From Legionella steelei (GTDB lineage Bacteria > Pseudomonadota > Gammaproteobacteria > Legionellales > Legionellaceae): 64,000 nt of DNA. This document shows positions 50,682 to 59,714 of the stretch, piece by piece. A program made the position numbers and the translations under genes. The notes under the pieces were generated by a model. That model saw nothing but the letters and a program-made list of their open reading frames with translations. It had not been told where the DNA came from and ran no database searches. Positions within the stretch are counted from its first letter, which is position 1. Each line of letters opens with the position of its first letter. Location of the stretch: assembly GCF_001468005.1 (NCBI RefSeq), contig NZ_LNYY01000019.1:1277941-1341940 (forward strand). The letters are read 5' to 3'.

Positions 50682-51125
50682 TTACGCATGCTTCTCTGGC
50701 GGAATAGAACGGACAATTAAAACATCACATTGAGCGCCATGTAAAATGGAGTTTGCAGTTGATCCTAGCAATAATGAAAGACCATGTTTTCCATGACTTC
50801 CTGTAACAATTAAATCGATTTGTCGCTCTTGAGCGACTCTTAAAATTTCATTTTTAGTGGAGCCAAATTCAATGAATCGATGTTTTGCGTCTACCCCTAA
50901 TTTTTTACCCAAATCATTGAGCTCTTTTTCAGCTTGCTCACGAATGGATAATTCAACCTCAGCAAACCCAGCAAAACCAGGATAAGCATAAGCAGGAATG
51001 GGTTCTACGACATGAACTAATATCAAGTCAGCACCATTCTCATCAGCAATTTTTTTTGCCTTATGCGCTGCTATAATACCAACCTCGTCAAAGTCAGTAG
51101 CAAACAATACCCTCTTATACATCAT
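50682..51125 (-). CDS. Universal stress protein (UspA family)
   Basis: A 147-residue single-domain Usp. It begins YKRVLFATDFDE and carries the ATP-binding signature TGSHGKHGLSLLLGST (G-2x-G-9x-G-S/T), so it is of the nucleotide-binding subclass. Such proteins aid survival in stress; in Legionella, several are induced inside host cells. A GGAG ribosome binding site (GGAGAAAATG in its leader) supports the start. It stands alone downstream of the ccm operon on the same strand. Confidence 0.93.
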   Translation of the reverse strand: MMYKRVLFATDFDEVGIIAAHKAKKIADENGADLILVHVVEPIPAYAYPGFAGFAEVELSIREQAEKELNDLGKKLGVDAKHRFIEFGSTKNEILRVAQERQIDLIVTGSHGKHGLSLLLGSTANSILHGAQCDVLIVRSIPPEKHA

Positions 51126-51263
51126 TTTCTCCTTAAAATTCTGATGCCTATTTATAGACTAGCAGATTTAAAATTAATTGCATTAACAAATAGATATTGT
51201 TTCGTATCGCTTGCAAACTTAAAATCTACTAACTTAATAAATCAATACAACATTGGCTATAAA

Positions 51264-51947
51264 TCAATCCAGATTTTTAGCTCTTAACTTAATGCGCTCC
51301 TCAGCCTTAGCAATTGCCTTACGAATTGCTTGAGCCTCATCGGATTGCTCTGGCGCTAATTTTAATAACCGTTGCCAATAATCTATAGCATCTTCATATG
51401 CATGACTAACAAAAGCATTCATTGCAAGCATCGCGAGTGCATCGGGTTGGTTGGGATTATTTTTTAATAATCGATTAAATATCTCGGTAATCTGTGTCGT
51501 AAATTGCTGATTATTCATTACCCACAAACTGTGCGCGTAATTGACTGCATATTGTTCATCACCTGGCTTAAAATGATAGGCCTTTGCAAAAGCAATCACG
51601 GCGTTTTGTTTGTCATTTTGGCTACTGTACAAACGCCCTAAGAGGTACCAGCCTTTAGCGCTTTTGGGGCTGTCATCCAATTTTGCCTTTAATTTATCGA
51701 TTAACTCTTGAGGGCTTTTAACGGATTCCAACATTTTTTTAGCTTGTTCTTGTGTTTGCAGGTGGTGGATATACTCCTGCCATCCGCCAAAACCACCCCA
51801 ATAAAAATATCCGGTAAATGCCATCAAAAAAACAACGGGAACCACGAACAAGCTAGTAATAAAACGACGTTTGAATGGGTACACCATAAAAATACAGGCT
51901 AGTCCAGCAAGCCCTGATAATAATCCCAACAACCACCACTCACTCAT
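51264..51947 (-). CDS. ccmI: Cytochrome c biogenesis TPR protein CcmI (CycH)
   Basis: A 227-residue protein with two N-terminal membrane helices (about 5-22 and 31-50), then TPR repeats from about 90 (GWYLLGRLYSSQNDKQNAVIAFAKAYHFKPG). CcmI holds apocytochrome c for the heme lyase CcmFH. It is short relative to E. coli CcmH or long CcmI proteins. It is the last gene of the ccm operon, 61 bases after ccmH. Confidence 0.9.
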   Translation of the reverse strand: MSEWWLLGLLSGLAGLACIFMVYPFKRRFITSLFVVPVVFLMAFTGYFYWGGFGGWQEYIHHLQTQEQAKKMLESVKSPQELIDKLKAKLDDSPKSAKGWYLLGRLYSSQNDKQNAVIAFAKAYHFKPGDEQYAVNYAHSLWVMNNQQFTTQITEIFNRLLKNNPNQPDALAMLAMNAFVSHAYEDAIDYWQRLLKLAPEQSDEAQAIRKAIAKAEERIKLRAKNLD

Positions 51948-52008
51948 AAGGAACTCACTTCATTTAAAAATAATCTACTGTGGCACACAAGAGTTTTCCT
52001 TTCAGGAT

Positions 52009-52416
52009 TTATTCACTAAGTTTCTTTTTACGAACGGCAAAACAAGTCCGCCAGAAAATAACAAAACCGAATAATAAAAATAAAATGGGTCCAAACCACA
52101 ATAAAAAAGTTACTGCCTTAACAGGTGGATTAAACAGGATAAAATCCCCATATCGTGCAGTCAGATAATCACTGATTTCCGTATCGCTCTTCCCATCTTT
52201 TACCATTTGATAAACCTGGGCACGCAAGTCTTTTGCTAATTCAGCATTAGAGTCTGCCAAATCTTGATTTTGACAAACCAGGCAACGTAAGTCTTTGAGA
52301 AGGTGTTGAAACTGAGCTTCTTTTTGCACTGAATCCAAAGGATAAGTACTGTTCGCCCATACAGATGAACATAGAAACATCAAAAAACCTAAAAGTATGA
52401 AATATACTCTAACCAC
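52009..52416 (-). CDS. ccmH: Cytochrome c biogenesis protein CcmH
   Basis: A 135-residue protein started at GTG 52416, which shares its G with the TAG stop of ccmG and has GGAG 9 bases upstream; the in-frame ATG at 52464 lies inside ccmG. A signal peptide (VYFILLGFLMFLCSSVWA) precedes the redox motif LRCLVCQNQ and the conserved helix bundle; a membrane helix near the C-terminus (VTFLLWFGPILFLLFGFVIF) anchors it. CcmH reduces the apocytochrome heme-binding cysteines. Confidence 0.92.
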   Translation of the reverse strand: MVRVYFILLGFLMFLCSSVWANSTYPLDSVQKEAQFQHLLKDLRCLVCQNQDLADSNAELAKDLRAQVYQMVKDGKSDTEISDYLTARYGDFILFNPPVKAVTFLLWFGPILFLLFGFVIFWRTCFAVRKKKLSE

Positions 52417-52949
52417 TAAGTCTGCTCCAAACGCTTTATTAAGGGTGAAATCTCTTTTAACCAAACGTCCTGAGTCATAATGCCAACATGTCGATAACGA
52501 ATGATTCCATGCTTATCAATCACAAACGTTTCTGGTGCTCCATAAACACCCAAATCGATAGCAACTTTCCCATCCTGATCTTGAATCACGAGCTTATAAG
52601 GATTTCCCCACTGCTCTAACCATCGGAGTGCATTGACAGGCTTGTCTTTATAATTTAACCCATAAATTGGGACTCCTTCACGTGCCAGTTGCAACATCAA
52701 AACCTGTTCGTCAACACAAGCGGCACACCAACTAGCCCAAACATTTAACAAAATAACTTGGTCCCGTAATTGGTTGGAACTAAAAACTGAATTCGGATTG
52801 TGCAATTGGGGTAAACTAAATTGTGGTAACGTCTTACCTAATTGTACCGAAGGTAACTCATGCGGGTTTAAAGACAAACCCCGCCAAAGGAAAACACAAA
52901 GCAGCAAAAAAAGGGTAATAGGAACAATCTTCCATCCTATTTTTCTCAT
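52416..52949 (-). CDS. ccmG: Thiol:disulfide interchange protein CcmG (DsbE)
   Basis: A 177-residue thioredoxin-like protein with an N-terminal membrane anchor (about 8-24). The active site is WASWCAACVDEQ, and GLNYKDKP and GAPETFVID are conserved in CcmG. It keeps apocytochrome c thiols reduced in the periplasm. It overlaps ccmF by 4 bases and ccmH by 1 base. Confidence 0.95.
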   Translation of the reverse strand: MRKIGWKIVPITLFLLLCVFLWRGLSLNPHELPSVQLGKTLPQFSLPQLHNPNSVFSSNQLRDQVILLNVWASWCAACVDEQVLMLQLAREGVPIYGLNYKDKPVNALRWLEQWGNPYKLVIQDQDGKVAIDLGVYGAPETFVIDKHGIIRYRHVGIMTQDVWLKEISPLIKRLEQT

Positions 52950-54895
52950 GCCTTCAACTCCTGGGCACCAACTACGATTGCCCTTTTTTGATAATATCGT
53001 CTATCTGTTAGCGCAAAAAGACCACCTGCTAAAATCATAAATCCACCAGTCCAAATCCAGCGAATTAATGGTTTATAGTATAATCTTACTGACCAGGAAT
53101 CATCAGTTAATGGCTCACCCAAAGCAACATAAATATCTCTAAAAGGTGTTACATCAATTGCTGATTCAGTCATAGCCATTTGACCTATCGTATACAGCCT
53201 TTTTTCAGGATAAATCAGCTTCGTTTTTCCTTTATGACTTATTTTAAACTGTGCTTTGGTTCCTTTATAGTTCGGTCCAGATAGGGGCTCCTGATACATA
53301 AACTCTATCGAATAATCATGCAAAGTTACTGTTTTTCCGGGTTCCATTTGCACATCATCCTGCACACCATAAGCAGTAGAAACGGCAATACCAATTACCG
53401 TAGTTGCTACCCCCAGATGTGCCAGAATCATTCCCCAATAAGCTTGCCCTACTTGAGATAAACCACGATCATAAATACGCTTGTAAGCTGCTTTAGTGGT
53501 ACTTAAAATCACCCAGAACGCAAGGATTAGCCCCATAAAGGCTGATCCATTAAATTCTCTCGTAGTGACAATGAATAAAAGCAGCGGAATTAACACGCTA
53601 AGCAAAGCGACCTTCCACAGTTTTTTTAAAACACTACGCCACTGATCACTATTCCATTTTAGATGAACGCCAACTCCCATCAATAACAATAATGGAATCA
53701 TTAAGGGAACAAATACAGAATTAAAATAAGGAGCTCCTACTGACAACTTACCTAGTCCCAAACCTTCAATAAGTAATGGGTATACCGTTCCCATTAATAC
53801 AGTGAGCATAATTACCACTAAAAAAACGTTGTTTAATAATAAAGCACTTTCTCTAGAGACAGGGCTAGGATTGCCACCTGAGTGTAAAGTCTGCGCTCTA
53901 AAAAGAAATAATAATAAAGAACCGCCAATCACCAACAATAAGAATCCTAAAATATATAAACCGCGCTGAGGATCTACAGCAAATGCATGAACTGAAGTTA
54001 AAACACCGGATCGTACAAGAAAAGTACCAATTAAACTTAAAGAAAATGCAGCAATGGCAAGCAACATAGTCCAAGCTTTAAATTGTTGGCGCTGCTCAGT
54101 TACGGCTAAAGAGTGCAATAACGCAGTTCCTACCAACCAAGGCATAAAAGAAGCATTTTCTACCGGATCCCAAAACCACCATCCTCCCCAGCCTAACTCA
54201 CGATAAGCCCACCAGCTTCCTAAAGTTATCCCTGCAGTTAAACAACACCAAGCAGCTAATGTCCAAGGTCTAGTCCACTTGGACCAACTGGCTTCTACCT
54301 TACCGGCCCAAAGCGCTGCAATAGCGAAAGCAAAAGCAACGGAGAAACCTACATAGCCCATATACAACATAGGTGGATGGAATAAAAAGCCAGGATCTTG
54401 CAATAAAGGATTCAAATCACGTCCTTGGGTATCCAAAACGTGAAATTGGCGCAAAAAAGGATTAGATGTAGTCAGCAAAAACAGGATAAATCCAATGCTT
54501 AACCAACCGAGAACCACTAAAACTCGTGTACGCATTTCTCTATCTAAACCAGAACTACAAAAAGCCACAAGCAAAGTCCAAAAACTAAGGATGGCAACCC
54601 ATAACAACATGGAGCCTTCATGGCCACCCCAAACCGCGCAGAGCTTGTAAAACCAGGGTAAGGAAATACTGGAGTTTTTCAGCACATAAATTACCGAAAA
54701 ATCATTCTTTAAAAAACAAAGCGTCAGAAAAAGATAGGACAAAGCAATAAAGAAAAACTGACAAACCACATAAGTACTGGCAGCACTCATCCAATGCACA
54801 CGTTTTAATTGCAAGCCCGCTAGTGGAATTAATGCAAGCATAATGGAGGAAAGTAAAGCCAAAACCAGAGAAAAAAGTCCTAATTCTGCAATCAT
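52946..54895 (-). CDS. ccmF: Cytochrome c heme lyase subunit CcmF
   Basis: A 649-residue inner-membrane protein of normal length with about 15 helices. The WWD motif [19 protein letters not shown] lies near residue 238, with further conserved stretches ([41 protein letters not shown]). It joins heme to apocytochrome c together with CcmH and CcmI. It overlaps ccmE by 4 bases. Confidence 0.97.
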   Translation of the reverse strand: MIAELGLFSLVLALLSSIMLALIPLAGLQLKRVHWMSAASTYVVCQFFFIALSYLFLTLCFLKNDFSVIYVLKNSSISLPWFYKLCAVWGGHEGSMLLWVAILSFWTLLVAFCSSGLDREMRTRVLVVLGWLSIGFILFLLTTSNPFLRQFHVLDTQGRDLNPLLQDPGFLFHPPMLYMGYVGFSVAFAFAIAALWAGKVEASWSKWTRPWTLAAWCCLTAGITLGSWWAYRELGWGGWWFWDPVENASFMPWLVGTALLHSLAVTEQRQQFKAWTMLLAIAAFSLSLIGTFLVRSGVLTSVHAFAVDPQRGLYILGFLLLVIGGSLLLFLFRAQTLHSGGNPSPVSRESALLLNNVFLVVIMLTVLMGTVYPLLIEGLGLGKLSVGAPYFNSVFVPLMIPLLLLMGVGVHLKWNSDQWRSVLKKLWKVALLSVLIPLLLFIVTTREFNGSAFMGLILAFWVILSTTKAAYKRIYDRGLSQVGQAYWGMILAHLGVATTVIGIAVSTAYGVQDDVQMEPGKTVTLHDYSIEFMYQEPLSGPNYKGTKAQFKISHKGKTKLIYPEKRLYTIGQMAMTESAIDVTPFRDIYVALGEPLTDDSWSVRLYYKPLIRWIWTGGFMILAGGLFALTDRRYYQKRAIVVGAQELKA

Positions 54896-55323
54896 GAACG
54901 TACCTTTTGGGCTAAAGCGGCTTTCACTTCCGGCGGCATATAATTCGCATCATGCTTCGCCAATACTTGTGAGGCGCGAAAATGTTGACCATCTATCAGT
55001 TGCCCTTCAGCAACCACACCTTGTTCATCCCTAAATAAATCGGGAAGAATACCAGTATAAGTCACGCTAATTGTTTGATTATAATCAGTTATCTTAAATT
55101 CTACATTCAAGCCTTTTTTCGAACGAAGAATGGAGCCCTTCTCTACCATACCCCCTATTCGAATAGTATGCTGTTGTGGCGCTTCGCCTGTTACAGCCTG
55201 ACTCGGAGTATAAAATAAACTGATATTTTGTCGAAGCGCATATAAAACCAGTGCTGCAGCTATAGATACAATAGACATGGTGAATACTAAAAATGTTATC
55301 TTACGTTTGCGGGCTGGAGTCAT
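54892..55323 (-). CDS. ccmE: Heme chaperone CcmE
   Basis: A 143-residue periplasmic protein anchored by one helix (about 8-28). The heme-binding His sits in [12 protein letters not shown], with the downstream Tyr (HxxxY) conserved. A beta-barrel core with GGMVEKGSI is present. It carries heme from CcmCD to CcmF. It ends overlapping ccmF and starts 3 bases after ccmD. Confidence 0.95.
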   Translation of the reverse strand: MTPARKRKITFLVFTMSIVSIAAALVLYALRQNISLFYTPSQAVTGEAPQQHTIRIGGMVEKGSILRSKKGLNVEFKITDYNQTISVTYTGILPDLFRDEQGVVAEGQLIDGQHFRASQVLAKHDANYMPPEVKAALAQKVRS

Positions 55324-55326
55324 TTT

Positions 55327-55485
55327 CTATCGCTTAAACCATTGTTGTAATTTTTGGCGTGTCTGTTTCCCTTTCCATTTCATACCTAACATATTCATGA
55401 CCAAAACAACACAAACCAAACCATAAGCTGGCCAAACATAGATAGAGTATCCTCCCATTGCTAACCATTCTAAGAATTGATTCAT
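55327..55485 (-). CDS. ccmD: Heme exporter protein CcmD (small)
   Basis: A 52-residue protein: MNQFLEWLAMGGYSIYVWPA, one membrane helix (about 14-36), then a basic tail rich in Lys, Arg and Gln. FxxMGGYxxYVWxAY is the CcmD hallmark. It stabilises the CcmABC-CcmE heme-handover complex. Its ATG overlaps the ccmC stop as ATGA, and its stop is 3 bases before ccmE. Confidence 0.95.
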   Translation of the reverse strand: MNQFLEWLAMGGYSIYVWPAYGLVCVVLVMNMLGMKWKGKQTRQKLQQWFKR

Positions 55486-56225
55486 TTAAGTTCCCCTTCA
55501 AATTGAATCTTAACCCATGATTGTCTCTTTTCTCTAAGCAATAATTCTTGGCGCGCTTTCTCTAAAATAATCCACAAACTGTATAAGAAAAATCCAGTTA
55601 GAGTGAGCAACAAAGGATACAACATGCTGCCATCAATCTTCGGCTTGGCAAAGACTGATAAAGTAGACCCTTGATGCAAGGTATTCCACCAATATACCGA
55701 ATAATGAATAATGGGTAAGTCAATAATTCCAACTAAGGTTAAGATGGCAATAATTTTATCTCCATCTTCTTTGTTTTTTACAGCATAGTGTGTTGCCAAA
55801 ATTGCGGCATACAGCAATAAAAGAATTAATTCAGAAGTCAGGCGAGCATCCCAAACCCACCATGCGCCCCACATAGGTTTACCCCAAATACTTCCGGTGA
55901 CTAAAGCAAGAAAGGCCATACTAAGGCCAATTTGAGCAATAATACTGATTAAAAGACCGGCTATTTTAATACGCCAAACTAAAAGCAATACTGCTAAAAA
56001 ACCCATCCAGGCATAAAGCATCATAGACAAAAATGCACTGGGAACATGCACATAGATAATACGAAATGCGTCACCTTGTTGATAATCGGGAGGAGTAAAT
56101 GCCAACCCCCAAATAATACCAACAACTAATGCCACTAAAGCACCTACAGACAAACTGGGTATAAGGCGTCCAGCGAAATTATAAAAAAACTTAGGCGATG
56201 CCAGTTGATATAATAATTTCCACAT
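55482..56225 (-). CDS. ccmC: Heme export protein CcmC
   Basis: A 247-residue protein with six helices and the WWD motif WGAWWVWDARLTSELILLLLY, plus His residues in YVHVPSAF and in THYAVKN as heme ligands. The ATG at 56225 (MWKLLYQLASPKFFY) fits the family; the longer frame starts with a TTG. CcmC attaches heme to CcmE. It overlaps ccmD by 4 bases and is separated from ccmB by 125 bases with a palindromic repeat. Confidence 0.96.
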   Translation of the reverse strand: MWKLLYQLASPKFFYNFAGRLIPSLSVGALVALVVGIIWGLAFTPPDYQQGDAFRIIYVHVPSAFLSMMLYAWMGFLAVLLLVWRIKIAGLLISIIAQIGLSMAFLALVTGSIWGKPMWGAWWVWDARLTSELILLLLYAAILATHYAVKNKEDGDKIIAILTLVGIIDLPIIHYSVYWWNTLHQGSTLSVFAKPKIDGSMLYPLLLTLTGFFLYSLWIILEKARQELLLREKRQSWVKIQFEGELK

Positions 56226-56298
56226 AGGAATAATTGAAATCAAAAAAAGCGGATTTTAACACGCATCCACTCATTCGCAAAATTTGTTATAAAATAAA

Positions 56299-56332
56299 GT
56301 AGCCGGGGTGCAGCGTAGCGTAATCCGGCTAC
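56299..56332. repeat. GTAGCC-family hairpin between ccmB and ccmC
   Basis: GTAGCCGG and CCGGCTAC are perfect 8-bp arms with an 18-base loop containing GCAGCGTAGCGTAA, the family interior. It interrupts the otherwise tightly coupled ccm operon and may reduce expression downstream or mark a new transcript for ccmC-I. Confidence 0.75.
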
Positions 56333-56350
56333 AATAAACTCATCTCTAAT

Positions 56351-57037
56351 TTATTCAACATGGCTGATGCGTATTATACCGGCGATTGCGTAAGGTAAAA
56401 ATCCCATAGCAACGACTGACATGGCAGATAATAAAGACAAATAAGCACTAATTGGTAAACCTTGCATGGCAATATGTACCGTTCCGCTGCCAAAAATAAG
56501 TATAGGGAGAGTTAGCGGTAACAAAATTAAAGCCATCAAAAGACCTTTTTGGTTGATTCCCACACTAAATGCTGCAGCCAGAGCACAAAGAAATAATAAA
56601 GAAGGCGTGCCACAAATAATGGTCAATGCAAGTACACCAGTTTCCCAAGCATTTAATGAAAAAAGCAAGGAAACCAATGGGCATAAAACGAGCAAAGGCA
56701 GTAAGTTAAATAACCAATGGGCGATTACTTTCGCCGCAACAAGTAAAGGTAAAGACTGCCCTGAAACGATCCATTGCTCAATGACACCATGCTCATAATC
56801 TTGTTGAAATAAACGTTCTGCTGAAAGCAACAAAGACAACATGATCCCCATCCACACTAAACCAGGAGCAATAGTCCTAAGCAATACGACTTCCGGCTTA
56901 ATAGTCAGTGGGAACATAAAAAGAAAAATTAAGAAAAACAAGCATGCGTTTACTAGAAAACGGATCTGGCGCATCTGAATGAGTAACTCACGCCTAAATT
57001 GTTTGGTAAATAGTAAAAAAGAAGAACTCACAAACAA
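56351..57037 (-). CDS. ccmB: Heme export ABC permease CcmB
   Basis: A 228-residue inner-membrane protein with six helices, matching CcmB in length and in features (QFRRELLIQMRQ near the start and FQQDYEHGVIEQW after helix 2). With CcmA and CcmC it forms the complex that releases holo-CcmE. It overlaps ccmA by 10 bases. Confidence 0.94.
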   Translation of the reverse strand: MFVSSSFLLFTKQFRRELLIQMRQIRFLVNACLFFLIFLFMFPLTIKPEVVLLRTIAPGLVWMGIMLSLLLSAERLFQQDYEHGVIEQWIVSGQSLPLLVAAKVIAHWLFNLLPLLVLCPLVSLLFSLNAWETGVLALTIICGTPSLLFLCALAAAFSVGINQKGLLMALILLPLTLPILIFGSGTVHIAMQGLPISAYLSLLSAMSVVAMGFLPYAIAGIIRISHVE

Positions 57038-57651
57038 TACTCCTCATAATCAGAGGAACTTAGTGGTAATTGCTGGTGAGATGTCAATAACACCCCCCCT
57101 CCCTGTTGTCGATGAGTCGCTATTTTATCCATAACCTGCGTGATAGCGTGTTTATCTAAAGCAACTAAAGGTTCATCAAGAAGCCATAATTTGGCGTCAG
57201 AGAACCATAAACGTAGTAACCCAGCTTGTCTCCGTTGCCCAGAAGATAATAAACCACAAGAAACATCAAGATGATGTTCCAGTTTAAATATTGAAGCAAG
57301 CTCTTCTATTTTATCAAATCGGTCGTTTATATTTACAGTTGCGGGCGCATAATGAAGATCAAAATAACAATTCTCTCTTAGCGTTAAATTAGGATTAATC
57401 CCTGCTTTGTGTCCAACAAAACACATTTGACGCTGATAAGCTGGGCGATCTTTAGTTATATTTTGTCCCAAAAATTGAACTTCCCCTTGATGTGGATAAA
57501 ATAAACCGGCAATTAACTTCAATAAAGTTGTCTTACCTGCTCCATTTCTACCCCGCAAATGCAGCAATCCCCCTGCTGGCACATGAAAAGCTACTTTATT
57601 GAGTAAAGGCTGATCCTGATAATCAAAATGAAGGTTAATCACATCAAGCAT
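57028..57651 (-). CDS. ccmA: Heme export ABC ATPase CcmA
   Basis: A 207-residue ATPase with Walker A GRNGAGKTTLL, Q-loop, signature LSSGQRRQAGL and Walker B LWLLDEPLVALD, followed by the switch His in TSHQ. The ATG at 57651 (MLDVINLHFDY) begins the domain; the longer frame from 57714 starts inside a repeat and is rejected. It is the first gene of the ccm operon. The upstream region carries a repeat copy at 57693. Confidence 0.95.
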   Translation of the reverse strand: MLDVINLHFDYQDQPLLNKVAFHVPAGGLLHLRGRNGAGKTTLLKLIAGLFYPHQGEVQFLGQNITKDRPAYQRQMCFVGHKAGINPNLTLRENCYFDLHYAPATVNINDRFDKIEELASIFKLEHHLDVSCGLLSSGQRRQAGLLRLWFSDAKLWLLDEPLVALDKHAITQVMDKIATHRQQGGGVLLTSHQQLPLSSSDYEEYCL

Positions 57652-57692
57652 AGGACAATAATACACTGTAGGTTGAGTTTCTGGGCATTTAA

Positions 57693-57725
57693 GTACCTGG
57701 ATGAAGCATAGCATAACCGGGCCAC
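57693..57725. repeat. Diverged GTAGCC-family copy upstream of ccmA
   Basis: GTACCTGGATGAAGCATAGC followed by ATAACCGGGCCAC keeps the family order (CCTGG, GCATAGC, AACCGGG). It lies about 45 bases before the ccmA start, where the ccm promoter would be expected. Confidence 0.55.
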
Positions 57726-57882
57726 ACTTTTATAAGAAATGGTACCCTAACTAAAAAACAAAACAAGTGATTTGATTTATCCTCAAACTCTTGGCAGACG
57801 ATTTAAATACTTAATCAGCTCTTGCGAAGTCTCTTATTGATCGCCATAATTTATTTTTATTTTTTAAAAGGTTTGTTTTGTA

Positions 57883-58827
57883 ATGGAATTTTTAAGTCAA
57901 TATGGTATGTTTCTTTTAAAAGCAATAACTGTTGTTATTGCTTTCCTCATAGTATTTGCTGGTTTTTTCTCTATAAGTCGCAAACCAAAGCCCAAACTGG
58001 AAATCACTTCTTTAAACAAACATTATGATCATATCATATCCATAATGAACAAAGAAGTTCTTGGCAAAAAACCACCCAAAAAGAAAAAAAATAAAAAAAC
58101 TAAAGAGGATCATCCCACACTTTATGTGATCGACTTTCAAGGCGACATCAAAGCATCCCAGGTGGAACAGCTTAGAGAAGAAGTAACGGCTATTCTTTGC
58201 ACCGCTAAACCTGGAGATGAAGTGTTAGTTCGCTTGGACAGTCCTGGCGGAGTAGTCAACAGTTATGGGCTGGCTGCATCGCAGCTCCAACGCATTCGTG
58301 ATAAAAATATTCCTTTAACTGTGAGCATTGATAAAATGGCTGCCAGTGGAGGTTATTTAATGGCCTGCGTCGCCAATAAAATCATTGCTGCTCCTTTTGC
58401 AATTATTGGCTCTATTGGTGTAGTAGCACAAATACCTAATTTTCATCGCTGGCTTAAAAAACACGATGTTGATGTAGAATTATTGACCGCTGGGGAGTTC
58501 AAACGAACCTTGACCCTGTTCGGCGAAAATACTGAAAAAGGCAGAGAGAAAGCTCAAGATGATATAGAGAAAATACACGCTGCATTTAGAAATTATGTGG
58601 CAAGTAATCGGGAGCAATTAGATATTGAAGAAGTGTCTACAGGAGAACATTGGTTAGCTAAAGATGCTTTTGATCTAAAGCTTGTAGATAAGCTATGCAC
58701 AAGTGACGACTATCTCATAGAAAAAATTGCTGCCTATAAAGCATTCAAACTCACTATTCCTCCCAAAGCATCGCTGACTAATAAATTACTTAAGCCAGCA
58801 ATGAGATTGATGCACCCATGGGGCTAA
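57883..58827 (+). CDS. sohB: S49-family signal peptide peptidase SohB
   Basis: A 314-residue membrane-anchored serine protease. One helix at about 8-30 is followed by a Lys-rich stretch (KKPPKKKKNKKTK) and the ClpP-like S49 core. The nucleophile Ser is in MAASGGYLMA (about 160) and the general-base Lys in AGEFKRTLT. SohB may degrade cleaved signal peptides and misfolded exported proteins. It stands alone, divergent from ccmA. Confidence 0.94.
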   Translation: MEFLSQYGMFLLKAITVVIAFLIVFAGFFSISRKPKPKLEITSLNKHYDHIISIMNKEVLGKKPPKKKKNKKTKEDHPTLYVIDFQGDIKASQVEQLREEVTAILCTAKPGDEVLVRLDSPGGVVNSYGLAASQLQRIRDKNIPLTVSIDKMAASGGYLMACVANKIIAAPFAIIGSIGVVAQIPNFHRWLKKHDVDVELLTAGEFKRTLTLFGENTEKGREKAQDDIEKIHAAFRNYVASNREQLDIEEVSTGEHWLAKDAFDLKLVDKLCTSDDYLIEKIAAYKAFKLTIPPKASLTNKLLKPAMRLMHPWG

Positions 58828-58848
58828 AAGAGCCAACCAATCTAAATT

Positions 58849-58913
58849 GGCAGTTAATTCAGCATAATGAATAGTAAAAAATCTTTAAGATTCAAAATGC
58901 TGGATTAACTGCC
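58849..58913. repeat. 17-bp inverted repeat, remote relative of the GCTGGGCT family
   Basis: GGCAGTTAATTCAGCAT at 58849-58865 pairs with ATGCTGGATTAACTGCC at 58897-58913 with one mismatch over 17 bp, around a 31-base AT-rich loop. It begins 22 bases after sohB and probably ends its transcript. The ATGCTGGAyTTAAC text resembles the copy at 35180. Confidence 0.75.
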
Positions 58914-58965
58914 GAATTCGAGATAATGGTATATAATTAATTTAGATTACAATATGGAGTGAGCG

Positions 58966-59235
58966 ATGAGCGACTTTAAATCAAAACTACCTGATCTCAA
59001 AGAGTTAGCTTCAATGACAGGCAAGTTATATACTGACATCAAAAAGAGTGTAGGTGAAATCGTCCAAAACTATAAAGAAAATAGAGCACAAGAAGCAGAA
59101 GAAGCAAAAAAAACAGAGCAAACTCATGAAGAGCCTGTTAAAGAAGCCAAGCCCAAAAAAACTGTTGAAGAAAATATATCGACTGCAGAACCTAGTGCCG
59201 ATGAAAAATCAAAAAATGATGAGACCAAACAATAG
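58966..59235 (+). CDS. Small charged protein of unknown function
   Basis: An 89-residue protein with a GGAG ribosome binding site just before the ATG. The first 40 residues form an amphipathic helix (LKELASMTGKLYTDIKKSVGEIV); the rest is low-complexity Lys/Glu/Ala/Thr, probably disordered. No signal peptide or membrane segment. It could be a cytoplasmic, phasin-like or histone-like small protein, but no family is recognised. Transcribed alone between sohB and the degenerate region. Confidence 0.65.
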   Translation: MSDFKSKLPDLKELASMTGKLYTDIKKSVGEIVQNYKENRAQEAEEAKKTEQTHEEPVKEAKPKKTVEENISTAEPSADEKSKNDETKQ

Positions 59236-59431
59236 CTGTTGATAGTGTTTAAATAACTGTGCCATCTCCTTTAATTGTTATAATTTAACACGTCAATGAG
59301 GAGTGCTTTGAATAAGCACAGTGATCTTACACTCCAATTAATCAAGCCCTGTCCAATCATGGCGTCACTCTAAGGGGAAAGTGTGGCCCCTATATCTTTT
59401 AAATTGACGCCTTTGTTCAAATGATTACAAG

Positions 59432-59677
59432 CTAATTGCCAGGCCTTGATGTCCTCTCAGACATCAAGGCAAGTGTTTTAAAGACGTTTTCTTGTGTGTC
59501 TTTTAGATTACATGTTGTTTCACCTGCCTTGTAAATTTCAATTTTATCCAAATTGCGAAGAAATGCGATCACCGCCATATTTTCTTGTTCTCTGGCCTGA
59601 AAAAACCATTGCGATTGAACGTCTTTACTAAATATTACAATCTCATTCTGATGCCTTATAAGGACATTTCTATCTGT
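59432..59677 (-). pseudogene. Gene remnant (81 codons, no start)
   Basis: An open frame of 81 codons between two stops. It has no ATG, GTG or TTG at its upstream end, yet reads like real protein (IVIFSKDVQSQWFFQAREQE, then NMAVIAFLRNLDKIEIYKAG). The first Met is at codon 34. It lies directly after the frameshifted gene at 59715, in another frame, and could be the end of a lost gene or part of the same one. The sequence between 59236 and 59432 holds nothing I can call. Confidence 0.35.
59443..59470. terminator. Perfect 11-bp hairpin
   Basis: GCCTTGATGTC and GACATCAAGGC form a perfect 11-bp stem around CTCTCA. On the plus strand it is followed by AAGTGTTTTAAAG, a weak T stretch, so it could terminate transcription from the small gene at 58966 or from a small RNA in 59280-59440. 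It overlaps the end of the gene remnant. Confidence 0.6.
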
Positions 59678-59714
59678 TCATCTTTTCAGGAATTTTTCAT
59701 GTCCCTGATTTCTA

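Noticed and set aside
57652-57714. Upstream start for ccmA
   Set aside because: The extension begins in a repeat copy, and the ABC domain starts at the ATG at 57651.
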